From contig NC_039508.1 of assembly GCF_003672135.1 (NCBI RefSeq), forward strand, positions 14,829,945 through 14,893,944: a stretch of 64,000 nucleotides of DNA. The letters run 5' to 3'. A program made the position numbers and the translations under genes. Positions 11,203 to 23,600 of the stretch are shown here, one piece after another. The DNA comes from Ooceraea biroi. Its lineage: Eukaryota; Arthropoda; Insecta; Hymenoptera; Formicidae. The notes below the pieces were generated by a model. The model worked only from the letters and a program-made list of their open reading frames with translations, ran no database searches and had not been told where the DNA came from. The first letter of the stretch is position 1, and every line of letters starts with the position of its first letter.

Positions 11203-13597
11203 TCAAGACATTGCAAGCAGCACTGATACATAAGATGCAGAAGCCCTTAAAATCTGAAATATATAATATCATAGCTATATCAAGAAAATATAACATAACT
11301 ATATATTAAGGAAAATATCCTACATTTAAAAAATACAATTTTCTGTAACTTACGCTTGCAAAAACTTGTAAAGACAGATCATTAAATTTTCCGATTGTTA
11401 AAGTCAATCGTTTCTGCGATCTCAATATCAAAATTAATAACATTCGACTTTCGCTGGGTTTGACATTGTACCAAAAAACTTCATAAGCCGCGTTTGCGAC
11501 TGATTTACTCTGCAAAAGAAGAAATTAAAAAGAGATTATATCTTTCATGAAGAGAAAATATTTAAGCGATTATATACTGTATGATTATCATATTACATAC
11601 TGTATGATTGTATATGTGAAAAAGATCTTTATAAGATTATATTGCCATATCGAAAAGCTGGCACAATAAAATATTCTTTGTACAAAGTAATACTACACTG
11701 ATACATTTATTTTACTAATATTCATGATAAAAATTAATTTAAACCTTGTTACTGAGATATTCTCCAGCAAAGCAGAAAATAAATGCTTCCAGAGTGATGG
11801 CAATGTAAAAGAATAAAGATTTCAATAACATGGCGTAGTTTTGATTACCTTCGATTGACTGAAAAAATTCGCGTTGGAAAGAGAAATCATTATTCAACAT
11901 ATTGTATATATATGTTTATATATACGACGTTTATAAAGACCAGTTTTAGCACAAAATATTTGTAAAACTTACTGTCACAATCACAAATGCTATACAACAT
12001 ATAACAAGCGTATTCGTAAAAAATTGCATTAATGCAATATAAGAAAAGAGATTCTCGATATTGTCTGAGAGTGCAATAACGTCCTGATGTCTGCGAATGA
12101 CCTCTCTTGTTGCCGCCTTATATAATTTACATCCATATTTTTCTGAAAAAAGTTTGAACAATTCTCGACACACGATATCTATCTGGCCGCTTATGTGTAG
12201 TATCTAAAACCATTTAGTTACGTCTTAAAGCAAATAAAAATTTTTACGATTCAGATACTCGGGAGATTTCAAAATCAAATATATATACGATCGTTCATTA
12301 ATATAATCAACGTAAATTTAATTTGTTATATTGTTTTGCAAGCGAGTTTAAGAAAGATCGAATAATTCTTATTTAACAACATCAAAAATACTTGGAAAGC
12401 GAAAAACTTACTAATGTTACAATCAATGCGTCTAGCATCCCAATTACCGAGGCGTTACTTAACAATTGAACAAACTGAGAAACCATAACGATTTCACGAA
12501 TCGGAGAAACGTCATAAGTAAAGGGGAATTCCATCTTAAGAAAGAGATGATCCTCCGCTTTATTGGACTCATTGGTATAATTAAATTCCATTATGACGGA
12601 GACGTAAACTACAACGGCCATCCAATATACGCCGATTATTAACATCGAGTAACGTCGCGAAAGATTAGCTTTATTTGTCATGGTATGCATATTGAATGCG
12701 ACGCTGTCACAGTTGTGCCAATCGCGCGATATCGATGTTAAAATATCGTTAAACAGTCTGAAATGATTATTGCATATTATACAAACTAATTAAATATCAA
12801 ACCTTTCTGTTTATAAATTATAAAAAAGACATCGTTGCTATATGCAGATTTTGTACACGTACATTCGCACGATTTAGAATATTTAGATAAAAAGATTGTA
12901 AGGTATACAGTTATCGAAAACGTTATCGAAAAAACAATATAAATCAAAGTAACACGTTAACGAAGTTAAACGCCGAATCGATGACCGACGGTGAACTTTC
13001 CGTTCAGGCCGTGTCAATCATCGATGACCCGCGACAACATAAAACGTAAGAAATAATACGCTAATATTAAAAATTAAAATTTTAAGATTATGAAAACAAT
13101 GTAGCTGAAATTCATAGCTGAATATTACTTTTATTAATATTAATAAATATGATACAGTATGATAATGCAGCTCACGGTTGCATGCAACTTTGCGTTGCTC
13201 AAGCTGACGGTATTGTGCGGCGTAAACGGAAAAATAAACAGAATGGGCTCGGCACTTAATGTGTTAAGTAACAGATCGATTAAAAGATAAATTTTCATTT
13301 ACGTACATCAAAATATATAATAAAACTTTCTTACCGCTGATTCAGCCAGAGGATAATTAGCTTCAGACACAATAAGCTGTAAGGTAGCGTGGTGCTCACG
13401 CTGTCCACCAGATCGGGGAAATTATTATTTTTGATGCAACTAATGATGTATTTGAATTGAAATGTTTGAGTGACGCCTAAAGTAATCGTCCAAAAAGCCC
13501 GGTACAAGAGGCTGTATGAAGACCCTGGCCAAATCCCGATTGCCTGCAGTCCAAATTTAATCTGTGGACTGATGGTGGTGGCGAACTCCATTTTCAC
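11203..13597 (-). CDS. Odorant receptor, intact (array gene D)
   Basis: Insect seven-transmembrane odorant receptor. Exons on the minus strand are 13597-13335, 12757-12412, 12203-11973, 11858-11745, 11509-11354 and 11253-11203, 386 codons plus stop. Landmarks are TTISPQIKFGLQAIGIWPG, SISRDW, KMEFPFTYDVSP, ILHISGQIDIV, LMQFFTNTLVICC, CFAGEYLSNK, SKSVANAAYEVFWY and the C-terminal RASASYVSVLLAMS. Exon 3 is 231 nt as in gene C, and exons 4-6 match all paralogs. The donor of exon 4 is GTTTAA, unusual but still GT. Met codons at 13597 and 13591 are both possible starts. Transcription in the same direction and the shared upstream motif suggest duplication of whole units including the promoter. Confidence 0.87.
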
Positions 13598-13959
13598 GTT
13601 AATTCCTGATTAATAAGATGACTTCTCAGCCGCACGACAGACGATGAACTCTCTTAGTGCGGCCTTTAATAGCAGCCGGACAAAAGTTACCGCATTCTTA
13701 CTAGCTTGATGCAAAGCAGAAATCTCACCGCTTGTACATCGAGTAATTCTCTAACTAAAGGATTCTAAAGAGGTCATCGTTCGTCGCATGAACCTTCCAC
13801 TGGTCGTCGACCAGCGGTTAGAATTATTCATACGTGCTATATTATAAGAGGAAAAACTACGGCTATGATTTCAGGTTTGCCAAAGAAAAGATGTGGAAGT
13901 AATAAGTTTTGCGATCTTGCAGATCGAGTATCACGATGGGCTGCAATCAGCGTTATTTG

Positions 13960-13972
13960 CTTTAAAAATGCA
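13960..13972 (-). promoter_or_regulatory. Shared OR upstream motif, gene D
   Basis: Exact TGCATTTTTAAAG on the gene strand, 363 bp upstream of the gene D start codon. Confidence 0.5.
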
Positions 13973-14911
13973 AGGCAGTTTAGGTAAGCTTGCGCACCAT
14001 GGATTCACAACGCTACGGGATTGCAATCGGAAACAAGATGGAGGATTCCGCAAGAGAGGGAATTGAGTATTCTCGACTGATGCGCAAGGTACAGTGTTTC
14101 GTACTCAGTGTCAGAGGCGATCAGTGACAGACATTCTGATTAATTCATATCTGGTGTTATAAGTGCTTTGCAGTGTGTCGTGTGTATGAGAAAACGCGAA
14201 GAAGATAAACAATTTATTATTATACTATACACATTAACCGATAGATTTATTTGCTCAAGAAAAGAACAGATGTGATCTTTACATACATCGGATAATTCTG
14301 TCATGAAAACTTAGTTATTTTGTTTCATCGTTACTTAATAAAGCCCTCCATTCTGAAAATGATAAAAATAATTAAAACCATAGAAAAGTAAATTTTCACT
14401 TTTCTTAAATACATCTTTTTATTTTCTACGTTAGTTATAAAATTTTGATTCTAGATATTTGTTACATAGCAATTAATTGTTAATTGGAGATTCATATTTG
14501 TCTTAATACATGGCATGCCATATTGAGATATAAAGCACGGAAACCTTCAGAATCTACAAAAGAAATTAAATTATGAAAATTATTTAATTAGTACAATTTG
14601 AACGCGGTATTCATATCGCCATTTTTGTCAACAAAAACGGAATTTCTTATGCTTGCAAAACTCTCCAAAGATAAATCCATGAATTTTCCGACTGTCACTG
14701 AGATCTCACCATTAGTAACAAGATTCTATTTTCGGCCTTATGCAGCCTGATATAGATTTGCTCTGAAATAATGTTTTAATGACACTTTAAGATTTACATT
14801 GCATGTTTATGTGACAAATGAATAGACGTGACAACTCAATATTCATGTTTTCACAAAAGTCGATCGTTTATTTTTCACATCGGTCGTTAATTTTTTATTT
14901 TTCACCCTATT

Positions 14912-16153
14912 CCCATACAGCACAGAAGCTTGCACCAACATTGCAGCAACGTTGCAACGTTGCAAATTGCAATGCAACAGTACAAAGACATTGCAGAGAT
15001 ATATATCCGCAAAATACCAGCACACTTGTAGCAACATGACATTAATATTTCGGAAACATTGCACAATCAAAATTTGTAATTAATTAATATTAATAATTCA
15101 TTTTATTAAAACATTGGAGTCTTCCTATCCTAACGAGATTCGTCCAAATCTATTCGACCAATGTGATGACCAGAATCTGAACTCGGAAATATGCGCATGC
15201 GGTGTTTGTCTCTTTCGACTATCTAAAGAACATGGTGGTTGTACGACGCGAGCATCATTCTAAAAGAAAGTAGTTACGTAAAAGAAAAAGGTAAGTACAT
15301 TTTTATAATATTATGTCTAATTATAGCACTTGTGTGCTGTTAATCTTGTATCTATTAATTATAACAGAGAATCACTCTATTTGCCTATCTCACGGTTTAT
15401 ATCACTATAACCTCAAAATTATGGAAATTCAGTAGAAAACTGCATATTAATAGTTGTAATATTTTTAATAACTTTTTCTGTTATAGAAGCTGTTCATGAA
15501 ATACACAATCATGCCACTGATGCAGAAATTGCTGAATGCATTTCCAAGTGGCTTGCTCAAGCTCCGATTAGGATTGAGAGATCAAAGTATGTCATTTTAC
15601 ATATAATTCTATACATACTTGCAGTATGTATATTTTTATGTAATTTTATGCTAATATATGAATTTTAATTCCTATTTTATTTTTACAGGCAACATACAAA
15701 CAAAAATGAAGAAGATTCAATTATTTAATTAAAGGAAAAATATTTTAACATAATTAAAGGAAAAATAATATCTCAAGAAGAGGATTTTTAAGTTTTTTTA
15801 TAAAGAACAGTTACTTTTTTTTATAACAAAAATAGAGAAAATGTTTATTTCATTTTTATTACTATTGTTATATTACATATAATTGTCTATTTATGTTAAT
15901 AAATAAAAATATTGAAGTTATATAAATAAAAATATTTAAAGTATATAATAATGAATAATTATAATTATTGCAAATTCATTACATTGCAATATTATTATGA
16001 CGTTTCATTGCAATGTTCCGAAAAGCGGACATTTTCACATTCCTGTAATCCCATAGCAATGCTGCAGAAGCATTTCGCAGTGAATTTGCAATGTTGCTAC
16101 GTTGCGGTGGAAGATTCCTGCAATATATATGCAATCTTTGCGTGCTGTATGGG
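14912..16153. mobile_element. DNA transposon with CCCATACAGCAC inverted ends and internal exons
   Basis: The left end reads CCCATACAGCAC and the right end is its exact inverse (16142-16153). Both subterminal zones are full of ATTGCA/TGCAAT words, and both contain an inverted match around CGGAA and ACATTGCA. No unambiguous target duplication is visible; TAT or TTA is possible with one end mismatch. The interior carries the 3' exons of a spliced gene on the plus strand. The superfamily is not certain. It lies in an intron of OR pseudogene E. Confidence 0.6.
15229..15728 (+). CDS. Three 3'-terminal exons of a transposon-borne gene (partial)
   Basis: Open exons join in frame with good splice sites: up to 15290 (donor GTAAGT), 15487-15586 (donor GTATGT) and 15689-15728, ending at TAA. 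The joined tail is about 67 residues and includes WWLYDASIILKESSYVKEK, then EAVHEIHNHATDAEIAEC, KWLAQAPIRIERSK and the end QHTNKNEEDSII. A possible acceptor for the first exon is the AAAG before 15229; no start codon or upstream domain was found. AATAAA occurs near 15900. I do not recognise the family. It may be the C-terminus of a transposase-associated protein left in an internally deleted copy, or a captured host gene tail. Confidence 0.4.
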
Positions 16154-18176
16154 TTATGTCAACGTAATTTGTAACAGACGCATTCGAAAAAAACTAGCTA
16201 CATCCAACGCTAAAAATGTGATGTGATATCAATCTCGCTCTCCTCCCCTTTCTCACCTTAGAGCTTAGATATTCGCCGGTGAAGCAAGGTATAAACATCT
16301 CTACATTCACGAAGAAGTAATAAGGGACGAGTTTCACTAGCATTTTTATCGGAATCGAGCGACTGCGATTCAAAGATGGATTTATCGAACAAATTGCAAA
16401 ATGCTGTTCAGGAGAAGCGAATCGGATTACTCATAGTTACGATTATATAGTTATATGAATCCTAGAAAGCAAATAACGAACGTGTCTAAAAGAAACTGCA
16501 TTAACAACATGTAACAGAACACGTATTCAATATTACAAGGCCTTTGATGTCTGCTCACGTATAATCACGATGGATCTCAACGTGATTATACGTGAATTGC
16601 ATTTATTCTCAGCTACTAGAATTTTCAACAATTCATAACACATTATGTCGATCTGGCCGGCAATATGGAGTACCTAAAAGTGACGGTCCAAGATTGTCCC
16701 AAAACTATGACCTATTGACGATCTAATATTATTTATTAAGCGTCCGATAATGAAATTTCCGTTGATGCAAATTTAGTTTTCATGTGAGTCCGATAAAATC
16801 CAGTAAAGCAGTGTGACATAAAAACAAGTGGAACAGTAACTAAAATTGGACTTCTCTTTTCAGATACAATACTCTCCAGTATAGAACCATCTTACTAACC
16901 AACGCGACGATGAGAACGTTCAGCATTCCTGCCAACATCGCTAACGTGTACTGCAGGAAAAATTATAAAACCATGATAATTTTGTAAAGCGGCGCATGTG
17001 TTCGAATAGCAAATTCATTTTAATAATAAGTTGCTTCTCCTCGACAAATTACTTAGTGCCTACGCTTTTTTGAGCCAACATGTCACCTGCTCCCAAAAAC
17101 AGCACTCCAAGTACGCGCCGATGGTATATTTCGAAACTCGATGAGATAGAATAGAAGCTTCATCATCGCTTGCATCTTTGAAGTGAATGCGCACTCGGTC
17201 CAGCTTTGGTCATTGTCGTAAGAATGTTGCAACGAATACTGAATGATATGATATCCATAAATTATTAATATACAAAAAAAAAGCAATAAAGTTTTCCAAA
17301 GAGATGAATTATTCTCGAAGGAATCTTGATTCGAGTCTCTGTTAGTGTAAAAAGGTAAAGATCTAATATATATCTCAAATTTTTATTTCCTCGCTTTTAA
17401 CAATGATATTTACATTTCTATATTTTCCATTTTTCAATTGTAGTATCATTAATGAATCTTACCCTCGGTTTAACCAAAGAATGATCAGTTTTAGGAACAG
17501 CAGGCTGTTAGACAAGCACAAACTTAAGGAATCCAGGAGATCCGGCAGGGTATCGGAACTGACGTGACTGAAGAGATACCAGAACTGAAAGAGTAGCGAA
17601 ATTGCTATCGTCGTCGCCCAAAGGCGCTGCAAGAATCTGCACCAGGGATCCGGCCAAATCAGCCGCAAAGTGAATTCCATCGGACCGCCGATGGTACTCG
17701 TAGGTGCCATTCTCTCTGTCTCCGCGAATCTCTCGATTCCGGCAACTGGTACAGCTGCAGGCACGTAAAACTCTTGTCGACGTAGTTTCGCAGTTTTATC
17801 ACGTTCTCTATGGAGGAGAACTTGGACCTCTCCTGATTAAACGCGACTGGCCACAAGTCACGTGTACTGCGGACGCACTGATGTCAGGTAGGATCTTACG
17901 GTTTTAGCTGAACACCATGCTATGCCATAAAAACTTTCCACGAGGGCTAGTTGACCTCATAGAGGCAGTGAATAAAGTGCTGCTTGCGCGGAACGACTAC
18001 CGTCCGACTGCAATTACTGGCTGAAGACCATTATACGGAGCGCACGTAAATGTGTAACGACCGCTTGACGATCACGAGGGAAAGGGACTGTTGGAGGTAA
18101 AAGGCAGACTGATTGTGCGTATTTCATCGGGTTTTACGTTGCTCGTGATTCCCCGATGCGAGGACAAGACGTTTTC

Positions 18177-18189
18177 CTTCAAAAATGCA
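18177..18189 (-). promoter_or_regulatory. Near copy of OR upstream motif, pseudogene E
   Basis: The gene strand reads TGCATTTTTGAAG, one base from the motif at genes A, C and D. It is 470 bp upstream of the start of pseudogene E, somewhat farther than in the others. Confidence 0.4.
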
Positions 18190-18440
18190 TGGCTATAATG
18201 TACCAAATTGCTCGAGCGATCTGTCGAGATAATCAAAATAGTCAGTCATCTACGGATAATGTAATATAATGGCGGACTATTCAGTTTGCCGCGTCGCACC
18301 AACTTACGTATCATAAAGAATTCACATAATGTTCGCCGGCGATCTTTCGGCGATTTACTCGCATAATTATTTTATTCTGACGAAATAAAAATTTATAATA
18401 TAAATAATTTTAAATCGCCAGTGAGTTATTGAAATTGCTA

Positions 18441-18778
18441 ATGTTTTGATGTTATTTATTCGACCAATCCTGGCACAATGTCGATGTTCGGACATTTTCA
18501 AATTTTTATAATTATGAAGCTATGCGCTAACGGGGTCGAGTTGGCTAAGACACCCGCACGGATTGAGGGAGGTCTCAGGTTCGATCCCTGGCTGGGGTGG
18601 CAGTTTTTCGCAGCGAATATTACTTATTCAAATTAATCTATCGATTTAGACTAAATTATTCGCTATGTTTTAAGTCTAACAAACCCCGTTAGCGCATAGC
18701 TTCATAATTATAAAAATTTGAAAATGTCCGAACATCGACATTGTGCCAGGATTGGTCGAATAAATAACATCAAAACAT
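18441..18778. mobile_element. Hairpin element with perfect 96-bp arms and tRNA-like core
   Basis: Arms 18441-18536 and 18683-18778 are inverted copies that I read as identical over 96 bases, starting ATGTTTTGATG and ending at CTAACGGGGT. TA flanks both ends, possibly the target duplication. The 146-bp core is unrelated to the arms and carries a tRNA-like unit (see separate entry). There is no open reading frame of note. The identity of the arms suggests a young insertion or arm homogenisation. It lies between OR pseudogene E and ETFDH. Confidence 0.75.
18535..18608 (+). ncRNA. tRNA-derived pol III-like unit inside the hairpin element
   Basis: A D-arm-like segment (GTC at 18535-18537 pairing GAC at 18549-18551, loop containing TTGG) holds an A-box-like TGGCTAAGAC. 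An anticodon-arm-like stem follows at 18553-18569 with one mismatch. A good T-arm (TCAGG, loop TTCGATC, CCTGG; 18575-18591) contains the B-box GGTTCGATCCC. TTTTT at 18604-18608 could end pol III transcription. The acceptor stem does not pair, so this is not a working tRNA. It is best read as a tRNA-derived SINE-like head or pol III promoter. Confidence 0.5.
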
Positions 18779-18781
18779 TAG

Positions 18782-20628
18782 TAAAAATTTATACTCAATT
18801 TCTGGGCTATGTGAGATCAGCAAAGTAAACTCCATAATATTCATATATCTCATATAAAAGCAGCATACGGAGGAAAACAGCTTTTGCGAAATTATTCCCT
18901 CGGTTTCAATCTAAAATAACTGTGTAGAGAGTAAATAGATGTTATTGTGTTCGCCGTATGAATTCACGCCTGCAAGAATTTCTGGCGTCTCCGGTCGGAG
19001 AGGCTTCCACGAGAGGTGAAATAACGTGACAATTTTATTGTACAAGGCGCATAGCAGCAATAGAGGCAACCGTTACCTTCCAAAGTTACGTCACGTAATA
19101 AATTTTATCCGTATCAGCGGCAGTGGATCTGTCCCCGACGAGCGTGTGAATGTAAAAAGAGATTCGGGTATTTCGTATGATGTATATATCACTACCGTTT
19201 TCAAGACAAATGTCTTGCGCGAAACAATTCCTCCGGAAGAACGGGATGATAAAACATTGCCTCTCGCCCCGTCACCTCTCTGATTCTTTACGAGCGAAGA
19301 TATGGGGACGGAAAACTTGCAGCAGGTGCGTACTGTAAAAATTGAATGTTACGGGAATGCGCTCAGTGAAAACCGACTTGATTCCGAGCTCGGTGAAAAA
19401 TTGCAGCGATATCTCTCGCTGTACATTCTTACCGCATTTCCTCAAACCGATGTTTGGCTATCGTTCGATATTACGAAGCTTACTTCAGAAGGATATCCAC
19501 CTAAAATAAATTGCAAGCAGATACACACACGCGTTCGCCGTACTTCGAAGCGGGATTAGAATTCTCCTATAAATCACCTTTGCAGTTTAAGTTATTGCAA
19601 ACCGTGTTCAGTCATCACCTGCAAACACATATTCTCACAGGAAATCATGATACTGGCAGATAGAAAGTGTTTGCGAGCAAATATAAAATAATACGAACCG
19701 TTGAATTTATGCGCGCTTTGGAATGAGAATTCCGGTGGAAAAGCAAGAATGTGTAATATTGGGTCTTTGATGCAAACTAGCTGAAAATTGCGTTCCATCT
19801 GTTATGAAGAAGGTCCGGCGCACAGAAATAAGTGCTCCTATTCTTGCTGAAGAATAATATTATATTTTTCTTTGTACAGGAAGTAACTTCTAATTAACTA
19901 GATATTATAGAGGGAAGAAGGAGGACTTGGATTTGAATTATACGAAGGCAGCAACGAAGGTAAAAATAATATTCGCTGGTAAGAAATTGATTATCGTAAA
20001 TATATTTATTTCAGTTCTCTTGTATAAAAATATAACATATGTATAAATGGATCATCTATACAAACTTTATCAAAAAGCAATAAGAATAGCATTATTGTAC
20101 ATGTATCTGAAAACATTTTTCTTCATCTTCGAGAAACATTTCGTGCAATAAAAACGTACCACGCGCGATATTTTCCAATCTGTTCAACGACACGTATGGT
20201 CCAATAACCATTATTCCAGCAAACGATAAATCTTTTAAACTGCTCTGATAGACGAGGAGTTATATATATAGTTACGAAATCGACAATGTGTACACCTATG
20301 ACTATAGGAAAGACAGATCACCCATTTCTATCGATCAGGATTAATTCCGTGACCGTATTAATCCATTCGAATCAGAAGTAATTCCATCGTTTGTGTACAA
20401 TATATCATACAATGATTACACTATTGATTACTCGCGCGAATCTCTGATCCACATAACTCAAATTACAATTAGAAATATCCAATTATTCACAAGATCAGGA
20501 ACATGATTGTGACTCAATAATATATCTACATTTTCTCGAAAAGAATGATACAAAAAGGATATTGAACAGTATACGGAAAGACGAGCTAAACCTGATCAAA
20601 CATTGCACATCCAATGAATTAGTCAATT
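18782..20628. other. Spacer between OR array and ETFDH
   Basis: I find no recognisable gene. Two 85-codon plus-strand open frames at 19026-19283 and 19302-19559 lie next to each other in a slightly less AT-rich patch; they have no domain I recognise. The rest is AT-rich. The part nearest 20629 probably holds the ETFDH 3' untranslated region. Confidence 0.4.
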
Positions 20629-23600
20629 TTACATGCCATTGTAAGCTGGACCGCCGCCTCCCTCGGGCACGACCCAATTGATGTTCTGGCTCGGATCCTT
20701 AATGTCACAAGTCTTGCAGTGAATGCAATTCTGCGCATTGATCTGTAACCTTTCGCCTTCTCCGCTTTCTAAAGGCACGAATTCATAAACACCTGGAAGC
20801 AAATTACACACAGGCGCGGATTTATAAAACTGACACACACATTCTCATATCTGCCTGTCTAAAACGACAATGGAGAATCGAAAGTTGGATCATCAACAAC
20901 AACTATTAACTATTTTCCGGCTTGTCATACAACGAAAGTGCTGCAGCGCGATAGTGAAATAAATGAAACTAATTTATTTATTTACTCCGGAGGAACTGTA
21001 ACATATTATTGTTTTACGAAGATATTAATAATCTCAACAACATGCAGGACATGATTACTCAATGCGAGGATTTATTCAGTACGATTTATTCAGCAGACGC
21101 TATACATTTTGTGGATGCTGTGGAGTGAGATTTACGCCGCGAAGGTCACACTGTGCCCTCGGCCAGACAGTCGATAACCCGGTCCCCACCATCTTCCAGA
21201 CGACGCAGCTATCCTGTAGGAAAGCAACTCCCAGACGATCCCCTCGCCAATGCCCCGTCTCGTCTGGCTCATGAAAGGAAACAGGAAGAGGAACACAGAG
21301 AGCGAGAAGAGAGAAGCGAGAGGATAAAGAAGGAACATAGCGTACAAATCAAGGGTGGGTGTTCAAGAAACAATGGCGCATGAAGAAGCAGTCGTATAAA
21401 TTTGTCTGGTTTGAAAGCGTTCTGATAAAGCATGACATACTATAGTGTTTACGCCATGGTGCAATTTCCAACTAAATCTGTCTTTTTTCGATCAAAAATT
21501 CACTTATAAAAAATTACTTTCATATTACGGTAATGCGAAAAATTTTTAACTAATTGGAAATTTTACGATCGATTTGAAGTATATATTTCTACGCTGTTTC
21601 AGGATTAATAATAAAAATTTTCAAGGGACAAAATGGGAAAAGATAAACCAGTGGTGAGGTTGTTGGCCGAAGCTGGCTGCAGGGCGCAGTTCGATTTCGG
21701 GGATTGAGCTTGGTCCGGGGTTGTCTAGCCATGCGGGGGTTGTTCGGGTGGCTCAGGTTCAAGGACACACCGGTCGATAAACCCCCGACAAGACTGGAAA
21801 AAGGGAGAGGGGAGAGACGCGATACGAGGACGGAAGAGGAAGAAGCTGGATTAACTAGTTGCAAATCACGCAAATTCATCGCGGACAAAATTGATCACTT
21901 CATGATATCCTTAAAATGCGAAATAATTTTGCATAAGGAAAATTTCCACGAAATCTGGAAAATATCTGAATGATTGATGATAATATCGTATATGTGTGGA
22001 GTACAAATATTAAAAATTAAGTAAATTGAACATAAATATCTTATATTTGCTTTAGAAAATTTTAATTCTATGTAAAAAAGTATTAAAAGCAAAGAGAATA
22101 CGGAGTCAATATTTTTTAATAAATATTTAGCGAGCGATTCGATTGCAAAAAGGAATGCAAGAAAAGTCGCTTTAAAATCTATTAAATATTTAAAATACAA
22201 TGAAACAGGGACGATGGCGTATGTTTGGCGTAAAATAATGCAGCTTGAGTATCAAACTCCGCAATGCAGTAAGTGCACTACTTATTCATCGTCAGTGTAC
22301 CGAGTTTCCCCATTTGCGTCAGTGGCATAAGACATTCTTGAGCAAATTGATTTTAATGTTAATGAATGCTTCCAGCATGTTCACGGAATAAAGATCTATT
22401 GTCTACTATACTGCGCTCTATTTAAACTATGCTATGAAAAACGGTACATTTTGTTACTAATAAATTTGCGCAGTACATTGTTAGCGTTTAATTTATAAAG
22501 TTGATTAACTTATAATCTATGCAATTGCAATTCTCACAAAAGAAACAATTCATAAAATATACCTAACATGTAATTAGAAACAATATTCCTAAGCAAGTTG
22601 GTATTAGTTAATAATTAATGCTCTAATAAAATGAAAAATATACTAGAATGTATCTAATAAATAAAAATAATAAAATGATTAATCATGCAGTAAACTGACT
22701 CACCAGCAGGACAGAATCGTCCTTCCGGACCAGCAAATTCCGCGAGATTCCTCTTCACCGGAACGGTATCGTCCATCAATGTTAAATGGGCTGGCTGATC
22801 GGCTTCGTGATTGGTGCCAGTTAGAGCCACGGATGACAGGAGGTCGAAGGATACCTCGTTGTCCGGCTTCGGATATTCTATGGGCGTCGATTCAGCTGCG
22901 GATTTCAGTTTCTTGTAGTCGGGACCTGAAAACATAAAAAGACGTACGAAGGTATTAAAATATGACATTTAAAGTCTGCCAGTCTGACTTGCTTGATATC
23001 TTTCGTAGAAATTCGTCGGTTCTTACCTCCATGAGACAAGGTCCACGGTTCCCTTCCGCCTAACAGCATGGAGAAACCCGAGTACATTAAGCCGCCGTAT
23101 AGTCCGAGAGAGGAGTGGAAGCTGGGCCTCATATTTCTCACGGCTTTCAGTTCTTTATAAACCCAACTGTTCTTTATCTTATCGGTGTACGTTTTCGGCT
23201 CTAAGCCTTTTGTCGGCGACGCGTTGCTCTCTGCGTCTACGATCGCTTCGATAACACTTTCCGCGGCCAGCATTCCGCTCTTCATGGCGTTATGAGTTCC
23301 CTTAATTTTCGGAACGTTCAGGAAACCTGCCGTGCACCCGATCAGGCAACCACCGGGGAACTGAAGCTTGGGAATGGACTGGAACCCACCTTCTACCAAC
23401 GCTCTAGCACCATAGGCTATCCTGTAATTAAGAAAAATAAACATGAGGAACGTGAAACGAGTACAGAGGCTCAAGCTGTATTTCCCGTAAGAGACACTGA
23501 CCTCTTTCCTCCCTCGAATGTTGGCCTGATGCTCGGATGCTGCTTAAACCTCTGGAACTCCTTGAATGGAGACAGATAGGGATTGCTGTAATCCAATCCT

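Larger units (their letters stand above)
14505..17707 (-). pseudogene. Odorant receptor pseudogene (array gene E)
   Basis: A fifth array member. Exon 1 (17707-17463) is intact, starting MAPTSTIGGPMEFTLRL and ending LWLNR at a good donor. After that the gene decays. Exon 2 survives in pieces, including ILSHRVSKYTIGAYLECCF near 17.1-17.2 kb and MLAGMLNVLIVALV near 16.9 kb. Exon 3 begins VLHIAGQIDIMCYELLKI at about 16674 but meets stops. Exon 4 (about 16362-16257) keeps PCFTGEYLSSK yet is 8 bp short. Exon 5 (about 14762-14650) is shortened and frameshifted. Exon 6 near 14.5 kb reads ILKVSVLYLNMA, and the usual stop is out of frame. A 1.24-kb transposon sits in the intron between exons 4 and 5. 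Confidence 0.8.

Noticed and set aside
18535..18608. Functional tRNA gene
   Set aside because: T-arm and D-arm features are present but the acceptor stem does not pair, so it is tRNA-derived rather than a working tRNA.
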